DNA of 64,000 nucleotides, taken from assembly GCF_014647455.2 (NCBI RefSeq), contig NZ_BMPF01000003.1, positions 248,001 to 312,000 on the forward strand, written 5' to 3'. Positions 8,461-17,189 of the stretch are shown piece after piece; positions within the stretch are counted from its first letter, which is position 1; every line of letters starts with the position of its first letter. The position numbers and the translations under genes were made by a program. This stretch comes from Halarchaeum grantii. GTDB taxonomy: Archaea; Halobacteriota; Halobacteria; Halobacteriales; Halobacteriaceae. Under the pieces are notes generated by a model that ran no database searches, was not told where the DNA came from, and saw only the letters and a program-made list of their open reading frames with translations.

Positions 8461-8478
8461 ACCCGACCGTAGTCGGGT
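8461..8478. promoter_or_regulatory. Inverted repeat upstream of P5C dehydrogenase
   Basis: ACCCGAC-CGTA-GTCGGGT is a perfect 7 bp inverted repeat with a 4 nt spacer. It sits just upstream of the TATA-like box of the dehydrogenase gene (centred near 8452), the position occupied by BRE or an operator. It lies about 80 nt upstream of the divergent gene at 8558 and may serve that too. Confidence 0.45.
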
Positions 8479-8557
8479 CGATGCTGGTATATTTCCGCCG
8501 CCACCGGACGGCGCGGTCGAGTGAGAGTTTTACGCCCGGCGCACGCACGCTCGACGC

Positions 8558-8941
8558 ATGAGCATCACCGGCGGTAGTGACGGCGGCGAGATGACGCTCG
8601 CGTTCTCGCTGGCGGCCATCCAGCGCCTCGCGGACCCGAAGGCGGCCCTCGAGGACGCGCGGCGGTGGAGTCGGCACGTCGGCGTCGTCGACCACGACCG
8701 AGGCGGCGTCGAGCGCGTCGTCGAGGCGGACGACCTCCCGCAGGACTACGACCTCGGCGAGCTCGACATCTGGCTCGCGCTCGAGGGCATCCGCGACGAC
8801 GCGGACACCGCGCGCTACGTCTACGTCGCCACCACCGAGGACGACCGGCGGCCCGCCGACTTCCTCGACTGGGAGTTCCAACTCGTCGGGGACGCCGCCG
8901 AGCGGGCGGGATGGCCGCTCGTAGAGGACGAAACGGCGTGA
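8558..8941 (+). CDS. Conserved-looking haloarchaeal protein of unknown function
   Basis: A 127-residue acidic protein, rich in Asp, Glu, Ala and Arg, without membrane segments or recognisable catalytic motif. The start MSITGGSDGGEMTLAFSL is supported by GTTTTACG centred 27 nt upstream. The sequence alternates helices (AAIQRLADPKAALEDARRWS) and short strands (RYVYVATTE), like a compact alpha/beta fold. It is divergent from P5C dehydrogenase and ends 12 nt from the convergent SDR gene. I cannot assign a role. Confidence 0.7.
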   Translation: MSITGGSDGGEMTLAFSLAAIQRLADPKAALEDARRWSRHVGVVDHDRGGVERVVEADDLPQDYDLGELDIWLALEGIRDDADTARYVYVATTEDDRRPADFLDWEFQLVGDAAERAGWPLVEDETA

Positions 8942-8953
8942 GCGCCGCGCGAA

Positions 8954-9781
8954 TCAGACGGTGTGGTAGCCACCGTCCACGTAGAGCAGGTGGCCGGTGA
9001 CGTAGTCGGCGTCGTCGCCCGCGAGGAAGAGATAGGCGCCCGCGAGGTCCTCGGGCGTCCCCAGTCGGTCCATCGGGATGTCCGAGCCGACCGTCGTCGC
9101 GTCGAGGTCCGGGAGGTCGGCGTCGTCAACGATGAAGGACTCCTCGCGCTCGCCGCCGATGTCGGGGTTCCCCTCGCCGAACGACGTCTCGATGATGCCG
9201 GGCGCGACGGCGTTCACGCGGATGCCGTGCGGCGCGAGCTCCGCCGCCGCGACCCGCGTGAGCATCATCACCGCGCCCTTCGAGGCGTCGTACATCGAGT
9301 GGCCGACCTGCGCGTACTCGGAGCTCACCGACGCCGTGTTCACGATGGCGCCCTTGACGCCGCGATCGAGCATGTCGCGCGCGGCCGCCCGACAGCCCGC
9401 GAAGACGCCGCGAGCGTTTATCGCCATCACTTGGTCGAACGCCGCCGTCTCCGTCTCGGTGAGCGAGGCGTGGCGGTAGATCCCGGCGTTGTTCACCATG
9501 ACGTCCACGCCGCCGAACTCGCGCGCGCCCTCGACGACCGCCGCGACCGCGTCCGCGTCGGAGACGTCCGTCTCCACGAACTCCGCGCGACCGCCCGCCT
9601 CCTCGATGGCTTCGTGCGTCGGCGTCGAGAGACCGTCCTCCTTCGGGACCTCGCGGAGGTCCGCGTTGATGACGGTCGCGCCCGCCTCGCCGAAGCGGAG
9701 CGCGACCTCGCGGCCGATTCCGGAGGTCGCACCAGTCACGATCACGGTGTCGTCCGAGTAGTCGTGGGACGTCGTACCCAT
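8954..9781 (-). CDS. Short-chain dehydrogenase/reductase (SDR)
   Basis: A 275-residue classical SDR. It has the dinucleotide motif TGATSGIG at 16-23, NNAGIY, the catalytic Ser in NTASVSS, and the YDASK catalytic tetrad pair, then the PGIIETSFGEG loop. It reduces or oxidises a ketone/alcohol with NAD(P); the residue after the second strand is Asp (NADLRE), which usually favours NAD. The start at ATG 9781 rather than the longer frame is supported by a TATA-like CTAAGTG centred 26 nt upstream. The substrate is unknown and neighbours give no hint. Confidence 0.85.
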   Translation of the reverse strand: MGTTSHDYSDDTVIVTGATSGIGREVALRFGEAGATVINADLREVPKEDGLSTPTHEAIEEAGGRAEFVETDVSDADAVAAVVEGAREFGGVDVMVNNAGIYRHASLTETETAAFDQVMAINARGVFAGCRAAARDMLDRGVKGAIVNTASVSSEYAQVGHSMYDASKGAVMMLTRVAAAELAPHGIRVNAVAPGIIETSFGEGNPDIGGEREESFIVDDADLPDLDATTVGSDIPMDRLGTPEDLAGAYLFLAGDDADYVTGHLLYVDGGYHTV

Positions 9782-9841
9782 ACATGCCGTCGTGTGACCG
9801 GGCACTTAGCCGTTCGGTCGGCGGGGCCGCCGCGGCGCCCC

Positions 9842-12337
9842 TCACTCCGCGCGCGGAAAGACGAGTTCGAACGCCGCCCCCTCCTCCGGCCCGCCGGGGT
9901 CGGCGTCGCGGACGTCGACCGCGCCGCCGTAGGCCGCCATCATCTCCGTCACGAGGTAGAGCCCGAAGCCGTTCCCCGGTTCGCTGAGTTCGGAGACCCC
10001 CTTCCGGAGGACGGACGCCTTCTCCTCGTCCGGGATGCCGGGGCCGTTGTCGGCGACGTGCACGCAGAGCGCGTCGCGCTCGGCCGTTTCCGCCCCGTCG
10101 TCCAACTGTCCGCCCGTCCGCGCGTCGCCGCTCGCCGCGTCGGCGTCCACCGCACAGGTCGTCTCCGTCACCCACACCTCGACGCGCGGCGTCTCCGCGT
10201 CGTTGTGGACGACGGCGTTCTCGAGGACGTTCTCGAGGACCTCGCTGACGAGGTCGTCCCCGACCACCGTCGCCTCGGCGTCCGGGAGGTCGTGCGTCTC
10301 GAAGACCGCGGCCGGGTGGGAGTCGGCGACGCGCGCGACCGCCGCCTCGAGTTCCGCCCGGAGCGACACCGGGTACGTCTCGTGCTCCGACTCGTTCACG
10401 ACCGCGTCCATGAACGTCCGCATCGTGCCGATGAGCGAGGAGAGGTCGTCGGCGCGACGGGAGATCGTCTCCACGTGCTCGCGGGATTCCGGGTCGTCGA
10501 TTCGGTCCTCGAGGATGTCGGTGCGGGCGCCGACGAGGTTCAGCCCGTTCAGGATGTTGTGTCGGAGGATGCGGTTCATGAACTCGAGGCGCTCGCGCTC
10601 GTGTTCGAGTTCGCGCTCGCGCTCGCGCTGCTCGGTCATGTCCTCGACCACCTTCGTGTAGCCGACGTGCGCGCCGTCGGCGTCGTGACGCGCCGCGATC
10701 GTTACGTCCGCCCAGAAGCGCGTGCCGTCCTGCCGGACGCGCCACCCCTCGTCGTTGGCCTGCCCGGTCTCGGCGGCCTCCGCGAGCAGCGACTCGGGTA
10801 TCCCCGCCTCGACGCGCTCCTCGGGGTAGAAGACGGAGAAGTGCTCGCCGACGATCTCCGACTGCTCGTAGCCCTTTATCCGCGCCGCACCGGGGTTCCA
10901 CGACGTGACGTGCCCGCCCTCGTCGAGCGTGAGGATGGCGTAGTCGTCGACGCTGTCGACGAACTCCTCGAACTTCGCCTCCTCCTCGCGGAGGTCGCGA
11001 CGGCGCGCTTCGAGGAGTTGCGTGCGCTCGAGCTCGTAGCCGATCCAGCTCCCCATCAGCTCGACCATCGTGAGCTGCCAGTCGTCGAACGCGTCGGCTT
11101 CCGCCCGGTCGAGGAAGCAGAGCGTCCCGTAGAGCGTGCCGTCCGCGTAGACCGGCGTCCCGACGTACGACTCGAAGCCGGCGTCCGTCCCGTACGCCTT
11201 CTCCGCGACGTCGAGCGGCCGCGTGCCGAACTGGATCGTGCGCTCGGCGGCGACCGTGTGCCGGCAGTGCGTCTCCGCGAGCGGGAGGGTCTCGCCGGCC
11301 GCGACGTCGCCGGCCTCGGACTGGGCGACCTCGACGTGGTAGGCGTCCGCGTCGGCGTCGATGCGGGCGAACGAGCCGTAGTCGGCGTCGAGGAGCTCGC
11401 GACCCACCCCGATGAGGGCGTCGACCTGTTCCTCGAAGGTGAGCGACGCGTCCGAGATCGCCTCGTAGAGCTCGCGGAGCTTGCGCTCGCGGAGGTCGAG
11501 TTCGCGCTCGCGGCGCTTCACCGCCGTGACGTCCGTGTAGTGCTCGATGCGCCCGCCCGCGTAGAGCCCGCTCTCGATCGGCTGACTCGAGTGTTTGAGC
11601 CAGCGCTCCTCGCGCTCCGGCCCGCCGAGCAGGTGGCACTCGAACTCCGCCGCGCCGGCGTCGGGCGCGTACGTCTCGAGCACGCGCTCGCGGAACGCCG
11701 ACGGCTCCTCGAAGCGCGCCGCGATGGACTCCTCGACGAGGGCGGGCTTGTGCCGGCCGACGACGTCCGCGCGTTCGGTTCCGAAGTACTCCGCAACCGC
11801 CTCGTTGACCCAGACGACGTCGAACTCCTCGTCGAGGATGAACGTCGCGACCTCGGAGGTGTCGAGGACGTCGTCGGTGAGCGTCCGATACTCCTCGCGG
11901 CTCCGCGCGAGGTCGTCGCGAGCGATGCGCTGGCGCGCGCTGTAGACGCCGACGCCGAACGCGAGCGCGGCGCCGAAGACGACCCCGTCGAGCGCGAGCA
12001 CGAGCGGCTTGAGGGCGCGCATCGCCCAGAGTTGGAGCACGACGACGAGCGCGTAGAGGCCGGCGAGCACCGCGGTGATCCCGACCGTCCACTTCGCGAC
12101 CGTCGCCGTGTAGGCGTCCGCCCAGTCGCGCCGGCGGAGCCAGACGCCGCCCCAGACGAGGCCGAGCGCGAGCAGGACGAGGGGGGCGTTCTCCACGGCC
12201 GTCGCCGTCACCCCCCACGAGAGGGTGGTGACGTCGTCCCACGCGTCGTAGAGGGGCACGAGGAGGGCGAGAACGCCCAGCAGGGAGACCGCGATCCACG
12301 AATGCGCGCTCGCCCGCGCCCGAAGCCCGCCGTTCAT
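9842..12337 (-). CDS. Membrane sensor histidine kinase (4-5 TM, PAS, GAF, PAS)
   Basis: An 831-residue kinase. Four to five hydrophobic helices occupy about residues 13-135 with little external loop. Then come a PAS domain (about 145-270), a GAF domain (about 300-450, with AETHCRHTV), a second PAS (about 470-580), the phosphoacceptor H593 in RILRHNILNGLNLV, and a HATPase_c domain with ENAVVHND (N box), ADNGPGIP and GNGFGLYL. The RHN-type H box is the haloarchaeal/HisKA_7TM-associated form. No receiver or cognate regulator gene is adjacent. The start ATG 12337 is 27 nt from a TATA-like CTTAACC. The membrane part resembles that of the kinase at 23312 (WLRRRDWADAY compared with WLYRRDWEDEY), so the two are probably paralogs. 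Confidence 0.88.
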   Translation of the reverse strand: MNGGLRARASAHSWIAVSLLGVLALLVPLYDAWDDVTTLSWGVTATAVENAPLVLLALGLVWGGVWLRRRDWADAYTATVAKWTVGITAVLAGLYALVVVLQLWAMRALKPLVLALDGVVFGAALAFGVGVYSARQRIARDDLARSREEYRTLTDDVLDTSEVATFILDEEFDVVWVNEAVAEYFGTERADVVGRHKPALVEESIAARFEEPSAFRERVLETYAPDAGAAEFECHLLGGPEREERWLKHSSQPIESGLYAGGRIEHYTDVTAVKRRERELDLRERKLRELYEAISDASLTFEEQVDALIGVGRELLDADYGSFARIDADADAYHVEVAQSEAGDVAAGETLPLAETHCRHTVAAERTIQFGTRPLDVAEKAYGTDAGFESYVGTPVYADGTLYGTLCFLDRAEADAFDDWQLTMVELMGSWIGYELERTQLLEARRRDLREEEAKFEEFVDSVDDYAILTLDEGGHVTSWNPGAARIKGYEQSEIVGEHFSVFYPEERVEAGIPESLLAEAAETGQANDEGWRVRQDGTRFWADVTIAARHDADGAHVGYTKVVEDMTEQRERERELEHERERLEFMNRILRHNILNGLNLVGARTDILEDRIDDPESREHVETISRRADDLSSLIGTMRTFMDAVVNESEHETYPVSLRAELEAAVARVADSHPAAVFETHDLPDAEATVVGDDLVSEVLENVLENAVVHNDAETPRVEVWVTETTCAVDADAASGDARTGGQLDDGAETAERDALCVHVADNGPGIPDEEKASVLRKGVSELSEPGNGFGLYLVTEMMAAYGGAVDVRDADPGGPEEGAAFELVFPRAE

Positions 12338-12436
12338 GCCCTCGGCTTCGAGTCACCACCGGTTAAGCGCGATGCCCGATTCGGAGGCGACGGGTCGAGC
12401 GGCGCCCGAGTCACTGCCGGCCGGAGCGGCCGTGAG

Positions 12437-12610
12437 TCAGCGCGACTCCTCTTCGTTCGCGTCCATCCCGAGTTCCTCGCGCGCGAGCTCGATGCCCTGC
12501 GTGACCTGCGTCTCGGTCACGCTCGTTCGCTTGCTTATCTGCGCCGCCACGTCGTCCTCGTAGCCGTCGATGGCGTCGAGGAGCGTGCGGAGTGCGTCCG
12601 TGAGCTGCAT
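12437..12610 (-). CDS. Small 57-residue acidic protein
   Basis: Starts MQLTDALRTLLDAIDGYEDD at ATG 12610 and ends in NEEESR. It is predicted to be helical and has no motif I recognise. A GTGAAAAAG element is centred about 30 nt upstream of the ATG, which is why I reject a longer, Arg-rich in-frame extension. It precedes the divergent UspA gene by 132 bp. The role is unknown; the regular spacing of Leu/Ile suggests a short two-helix protein. Confidence 0.55.
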   Translation of the reverse strand: MQLTDALRTLLDAIDGYEDDVAAQISKRTSVTETQVTQGIELAREELGMDANEEESR

Positions 12611-12742
12611 GTCGCGTCGTCGGCGCCGCGCGCGTGAAAAAGTGACGGCACGCCCGCCGTCGTCCCTCGACGACGGCGTCGGTCCCGCGGGACGGCGACG
12701 GCCACCCACCGTTATTTGCGCGGGGGGCGAACTCCCGACGTG

Positions 12743-13192
12743 ATGTACGAGCGAATCCTACTCGCCACGGACGGGACGGTCGCCTCCGAGAACGCCGAGT
12801 CGCACGCGATCGAGCTCGCGGCGGCCCACGACGCGACGCTGCACGTCCTCTACGTCGTCGACGAGGACGTCTATCAGGCCTACAGCGGCGACGAGTACGT
12901 GGACGAGGCCGAAGGCCCCGAGCACGGGCTGGCGGAGCACGGCGGCGAGGCCATCGCGGCGGTGCGCGAGGCCGCCGGGGAAGCGGGCGTCGACGTCGTG
13001 GAGGCGCTCGAGCGCGGCGAGCCCGCGAACACCATCGTGGACTACGCGGAGGAGGCGGACGCCGACGTGCTCGTCCTCGGGACGAAGCGGCGCCCCGACG
13101 AGTACCGCGCGCTCATCGGGAGCATCACGGACCGCGTCCTCCGCCTGAGCACGCGCCCGGCGGTCGTGGTGAAGACGGAGACCGAGGAGTAA
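12743..13192 (+). CDS. Universal stress protein (UspA family)
   Basis: A 149-residue single-domain UspA protein. It starts MYERILLATDGT, with the usual first-strand Asp, and ends with a nucleotide-loop-like region (LVLGTKRRPDEYRALIGSIT, then RPAVVVK). The canonical ATP motif G-2x-G-9x-G-S/T is only partly kept (GTKRRPDEYRALIGS), so ATP binding is uncertain. ATG 12743 is 28 nt from the TATA-like TTATTTG at 12712. A more distant family member is encoded at 57424. Confidence 0.85.
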   Translation: MYERILLATDGTVASENAESHAIELAAAHDATLHVLYVVDEDVYQAYSGDEYVDEAEGPEHGLAEHGGEAIAAVREAAGEAGVDVVEALERGEPANTIVDYAEEADADVLVLGTKRRPDEYRALIGSITDRVLRLSTRPAVVVKTETEE

Positions 13193-13228
13193 GCGAGCGG
13201 GGTTTCGAGTCGGGGAGAGCACCGCGCG

Positions 13229-14233
13229 TCAGTCGGACTCGAAGCCGCGCGGGGCGTCCTCGAACTCGACGCCGAGGGCGTCGTCGCGGCGGCCGGCGGG
13301 GAGGCGCTCGCGGAGGGCGGCCGCGAGCGCGTCGACGTCGATGTCGGCGTCGACGGAGTCGCTCCCGAGGACGGCGAAGCCGGCGAAGACGACGAGGAAG
13401 CCGACGACGGTGAGCGTCGTGACGGTCTCGCCGAGGAGCGCCCACCCGCCGGCGGTGGCGACGACGGGCACGAGGTAGAAGACGAGGTTCGCGCGGATGG
13501 CGCCCGTCGTGTCGAGGAGACCGAAGTAGGCGATGTAGGCGATGGCGCCGGCGAAGACGCCGACGTACGCGAGCGCGAGGAGCGCCTGCGGCGTCCACGC
13601 GACAGCGGCGAGCGACTCCCCGCTCGCGAGGCTGAGGCCGTGACAGAGGAGCGCGCCGATGGGGAGCCCCCACGCGGTCCGCACGCTACTGGAGAGGTCG
13701 CTGTCCGCCCAGCGGATGAGGACGCTCCCGAGCGCGCCGGCGATGGCGCCCGCGAAGACGAGGAGCTTGCCGGGGCCGCCCGCGAGGAAGCTCGCGGGGT
13801 CGGGGTTGACGACGAGGCCGACGCCGAGCAGGCCGACGAGGAGGCCGACGGCGCCGCGCCGCGAGAGGCGTTCCTCGGCGAGGAGGAGGCCCGCGAAGAC
13901 GGGCGTGAGGATGGGGTTGAGGCTGAAGACGACGGCGGCCACGGCGCTCGAGGCGTACTGCTGGCCGACGAAGAGGAGGGCGTTCGTGAGGCCGATGGAG
14001 AGCGCGCCGGTGGCGAGGATGCCCGCGAGGTCGCCGCGCGTGCGCGGCACGAGGGCGTCGCGGTGCGCGTAGACGACGTAGGAGGCGAGCGCGACGGCGG
14101 CGACATCGAAGCGGAACGCGACGAAGAGTAGAGGCGGGAAGAACGCGAGGCCGAACTTGGTGGCGACGAACGTCCCACCGAAGAGGAGGCTCGCGGCACC
14201 GAACGCGGCGAGCGTGCGCGTAGAAGCGGTCAT
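13229..14233 (-). CDS. EamA/DMT-family transporter
   Basis: A 334-residue protein with ten hydrophobic helices in two EamA repeats (LFGGTFVATKFGLAFFPP at the N-terminus, second repeat from about 150) plus an acidic cytoplasmic tail of about 45 residues. It is a probable metabolite exporter of unknown substrate, paralogous in architecture to the protein at 1535-2425. The start MTASTRTLAAFG (14233) is supported by a TATA-like CTATCC about 29 nt upstream. It is divergent from the HTH regulator at 14380; the shared 146 bp gap contains a perfect palindrome, so the regulator may control this exporter. Confidence 0.85.
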   Translation of the reverse strand: MTASTRTLAAFGAASLLFGGTFVATKFGLAFFPPLLFVAFRFDVAAVALASYVVYAHRDALVPRTRGDLAGILATGALSIGLTNALLFVGQQYASSAVAAVVFSLNPILTPVFAGLLLAEERLSRRGAVGLLVGLLGVGLVVNPDPASFLAGGPGKLLVFAGAIAGALGSVLIRWADSDLSSSVRTAWGLPIGALLCHGLSLASGESLAAVAWTPQALLALAYVGVFAGAIAYIAYFGLLDTTGAIRANLVFYLVPVVATAGGWALLGETVTTLTVVGFLVVFAGFAVLGSDSVDADIDVDALAAALRERLPAGRRDDALGVEFEDAPRGFESD

Positions 14234-14321
14234 ACTCCTAGGGAGGGGACACGGCGGGATAGGTCCGCTCAGAAAACGTTGTGCGCGGAGAAACGCGTGC
14301 GCGACGCGCCGGCCGCTCACG

Positions 14322-14340
14322 CCGTGAAAGGATTTCACGG
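14322..14340. promoter_or_regulatory. Palindromic operator candidate CCGTGAAA-GGA-TTTCACGG
   Basis: A perfect 8 bp inverted repeat with a 3 nt spacer, lying between divergent EamA and HTH-regulator genes. It ends 11 nt before the GTTTAGG TATA-like box of the regulator, the BRE position. A dimeric winged-helix protein would suit a site of this size. Confidence 0.55.
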
Positions 14341-14379
14341 TGCGAAAGCGGTTTAGGGCGACGGGGAGGAGGATGGCGT

Positions 14380-15171
14380 ATGGAGTCAGCGCTGGAGGAC
14401 GTGGAGTTCCTCGCTCGCTCGCCGAACCGCGTCGAGGTGCTGTGTCTCCTCGCGGGCGGGCGCCACACGCGCACCGCGCTCGCCGAGGAGACGGGCGCCT
14501 CGCAGGCGACGCTCGGGCGCATCCTCACCGACTTCCAGGAGCGCGCGTGGGTCAGGCGCGCCGGGAGCGAGTACGTCGCGACGGCCACCGGCCGCCTCGT
14601 CGCCAGCGCCCTCAGCGACCTCCTCGACAGCCTCGAGACGGAGCGCGAACTCCGCGATATCGTCGACTACCTCCCGACGCACGCGATGGACTTCGACCTC
14701 GGCCATCTGCAGGACGCCACCATCACGTTCCCGAGCGAGACGCGCCCGGACGCGCCCGTGAAGCGCGTCGTCGACCTCATCAGGGACGCCGAGGACGTGA
14801 CGGTGTTCTCCCACGCGTTCAACGAGCGGAGCCTCGCGGCCGTCCACGACCGCGTTACCGCCGGCGACGCCACCTTCCGCGCGGTGTTCTCCGAGCACGC
14901 CGTCGACGCGCTCGCGGACGCTCCGGACCTCCGCGCGCGCCTCGAGGGCCTGCTCGCGCACGACGCCGCCGACGCCCGCGTCCACGGGGAGGGCATCCCG
15001 CTCGCCGTCACCATCGCCGACGAGACGGTCCACATGCTGTTGCGCGACGAGAACGGCGTCCTGCAGGCCTCGCTCGACACCGACGACGACGCCGTGCGCG
15101 CGTGGGCGAGCGACACCTTCGACCACTACTGGCGGAGCGCCGCCCCGCTCGAAAAGTCGGCCCTCGAGTAG
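14380..15171 (+). CDS. Winged-helix transcriptional regulator with C-terminal sensor domain
   Basis: A 263-residue haloarchaeal regulator. The first 75 residues form an ArsR/IclR-like winged helix (FLARSPNRVEVLCLLA, with recognition helix TGASQATLGRILTDFQERAW). The rest resembles the C-terminal domain common in halophile regulators of this class (RVVDLIRDAEDVTVFSHAFN, VFSEHAVDAL, HMLLRDENGVLQASLDTDD), probably a ligand or redox sensor. ATG 14380 is 26 nt from GTTTAGG. It is divergent from the EamA exporter and 13 nt from the convergent ABC exporter. The palindrome at 14322 is a likely autoregulatory site. Confidence 0.8.
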   Translation: MESALEDVEFLARSPNRVEVLCLLAGGRHTRTALAEETGASQATLGRILTDFQERAWVRRAGSEYVATATGRLVASALSDLLDSLETERELRDIVDYLPTHAMDFDLGHLQDATITFPSETRPDAPVKRVVDLIRDAEDVTVFSHAFNERSLAAVHDRVTAGDATFRAVFSEHAVDALADAPDLRARLEGLLAHDAADARVHGEGIPLAVTIADETVHMLLRDENGVLQASLDTDDDAVRAWASDTFDHYWRSAAPLEKSALE

Positions 15172-15184
15172 GGCGCGACACCCG

Positions 15185-17095
15185 TCAGTCGTCCGCGACG
15201 GTCGCGTCGGCCGCGTCGTCGTCGACCTGCGCCTCCCAGAGGTCCGCGTACCCGCCCGCGTTGGCGAGGAGCGTCTCGTGCGTGCCGGTCTCGGTCACGC
15301 GACCGTCCTCCATGACGACGATGCGGTCGGCGTCCCGAATCGTCGAGAGGCGGTGCGCGATGACGAACGCCGTGCGGTCCTCGATGAGGCGCTCGAGGCT
15401 CTCCTGAATGAGCTCCTCCGTCTCCGTGTCGACGTCGGAGGTGGCTTCGTCGAAGACGATGATGGCGGGGTCGTTGAGGAGGGCGCGCGCGATGGCGAGG
15501 CGCTGGCGCTGGCCGCCGGAGAGCTTCACGCCGCGCTCGCCGACGAGCGTGTCGTATCCCTCGGGGAGGTCGGTGATGAACGCGTGGGCCTCGGCGGCCG
15601 TCGCGGCCTCCACGACCGCCTCGCGCGCGTCCGCGTCCACGTCCTCCCCGTGCCACTCGGCGTCGAGGACGTCCGCGTCGCCGTACGCGATGTTCTCCGC
15701 GACCGTCCCCGAGAAGAGGTAGGGGTTCTGCTCGACGACCGCGATCTCCGAGCGGAGCGCCGCGAGGTCGTACTCGCGGACGTCCGTCCCGTCGACGCGC
15801 ACCGCGCCCCGGTCGGGGTCGTGGAAGCGCGGGAGGAGCTTCAGGAGCGTGGACTTGCCGGCGCCCGAGGTGCCGGCGAGGCCGACGGTCGCGCCCGCCG
15901 GAACGTCGAGGGAGACGTCCCGGAGCACCGGGCGCTCGTCGTAGGCGAACGTCACGTCGTCGTACGCGACGTCGCCCTCGACCGAGTCGGGGCGGTAGGG
16001 GTCGTCGGGTTCGGTGATCGTCGGCTCGCGCCCGAGCACGCCAAAGACGCGCTCCGCGCTCGACTTCGCGAGCTGGTACTTGTTCGCGGACTTGCCGACG
16101 CGGCGCATCGGCGAGTAGAGCCGGCGGAGGTAGAGGAAGAAGAGCGCGAACGCCCCGGCGGAGAGCGCGCCGGGCGCACCCGTGACGATGTCCGTCCCGC
16201 CGATGTAGAGTACGAGCACGAAGACGACGCCGGTGAGGAGGCGGAGGCCCGCGAAGAACGCGCGACGGACGCGCAGCGCCGCGACCTTCTCGTCGTGGTA
16301 GGCCTGCGACTGGGCGGCGACGCGTTCGCGCTCGAAGTCGTAGCGCTCGAAGGCCTTGATGACGGCGGCGCCCCCGAGGTTGTTCTCGAGGCGCGTGTTG
16401 AGGCGCGCGACCGTCTCGCGGATCGACGTGTAGCGGGGCTCGATCCACGTCAGGAAGCGCCCGCTCGCGAGGCCGATGATGGGGACGGGCGCGAGCGCGA
16501 TCAGCGCGAGCTTCGGCGAGTAGAGCCAGAGGATGGCGCCGATGCCGCCGACGGTCGCGATGACGCGGATGAGCTGGCGGAACTCCGTGTTCAGGAACTT
16601 CTCGAGGCGGTTGATGTCGCTGTTGAGAATCGACATCATCCCCCCGGTCTGGTGGTCGACGAAGAAGTCCATCGAGAGGTGCTGGAGGTGGTCGTAGGTG
16701 TCGTCGCGCAGGTCGCGCTGGACCTTCTGCGCGGTCGACTGGAGGAGGTATCTGGAGGCGAAGCGCGTCACCGAGCGGACGAGGTACGCGAGGACGGCGA
16801 CGGTGACGAGGCGTTCGAGCAGGGCGAGGCGGGCGGCCTCGGTCGTAATGGAGGCGGCGGGCAGGAGACCGGCGTCCGCGAGGAGGCCGGGGGTGCCGGA
16901 CCCGAGGACGACGCGGTCGATCGCCGCCGCGACGACGATCGGCGGGACGAGGCGCGCGAAGCGCGTGCAGAACGACGCGAGTACGCCGGCGGTGAGGCGC
17001 TTCCAGTAGGGGCGCGCGTACGCGAGGAGGCTGCGCATCGGGTGGCCGTCGACGTTCTCGCGGACGTGCTCGAAGCCACCGTGTTCGTCTGCCAT
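15185..17095 (-). CDS. ABC exporter with fused membrane and ATPase domains (MsbA/MDR type)
   Basis: A 636-residue half-transporter. Residues about 35-340 hold six transmembrane helices (ABC_membrane type I exporter fold; YLLQSTAQKVQRDLRDDTYD in the first coupling region). The nucleotide-binding domain has Walker A GTSGAGKST at 408-416, LSGGQ at 525-529, Walker B IIVFDEATSD at about 546-555 and the switch His in AHRLS. A short insert (DADVLDAEWHGEDVDADARE) follows the Q loop region. It probably works as a homodimer exporting a lipid or drug-like substrate. I use ATG 17095 (MADEHGGFEHV), 29 nt from a CTTTTGG element; the longer frame has no family match. Confidence 0.9.
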   Translation of the reverse strand: MADEHGGFEHVRENVDGHPMRSLLAYARPYWKRLTAGVLASFCTRFARLVPPIVVAAAIDRVVLGSGTPGLLADAGLLPAASITTEAARLALLERLVTVAVLAYLVRSVTRFASRYLLQSTAQKVQRDLRDDTYDHLQHLSMDFFVDHQTGGMMSILNSDINRLEKFLNTEFRQLIRVIATVGGIGAILWLYSPKLALIALAPVPIIGLASGRFLTWIEPRYTSIRETVARLNTRLENNLGGAAVIKAFERYDFERERVAAQSQAYHDEKVAALRVRRAFFAGLRLLTGVVFVLVLYIGGTDIVTGAPGALSAGAFALFFLYLRRLYSPMRRVGKSANKYQLAKSSAERVFGVLGREPTITEPDDPYRPDSVEGDVAYDDVTFAYDERPVLRDVSLDVPAGATVGLAGTSGAGKSTLLKLLPRFHDPDRGAVRVDGTDVREYDLAALRSEIAVVEQNPYLFSGTVAENIAYGDADVLDAEWHGEDVDADAREAVVEAATAAEAHAFITDLPEGYDTLVGERGVKLSGGQRQRLAIARALLNDPAIIVFDEATSDVDTETEELIQESLERLIEDRTAFVIAHRLSTIRDADRIVVMEDGRVTETGTHETLLANAGGYADLWEAQVDDDAADATVADD

Positions 17096-17189
17096 GTACT
17101 CGTCGTGTCGGCGTCGCGCGCCAAAAGCCCGGGGCTTCCGGTACCGTGCGCGGCGACGCCTATTTCGCCTCGCGCGCGGAAGGGCGCGT

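Noticed and set aside
8963-12637. 1224-codon plus-strand open frame
   Set aside because: It runs antisense through the SDR and kinase genes, which have clear domains; the translated product has the repetitive Arg/Val/Asp composition of a shadow frame.
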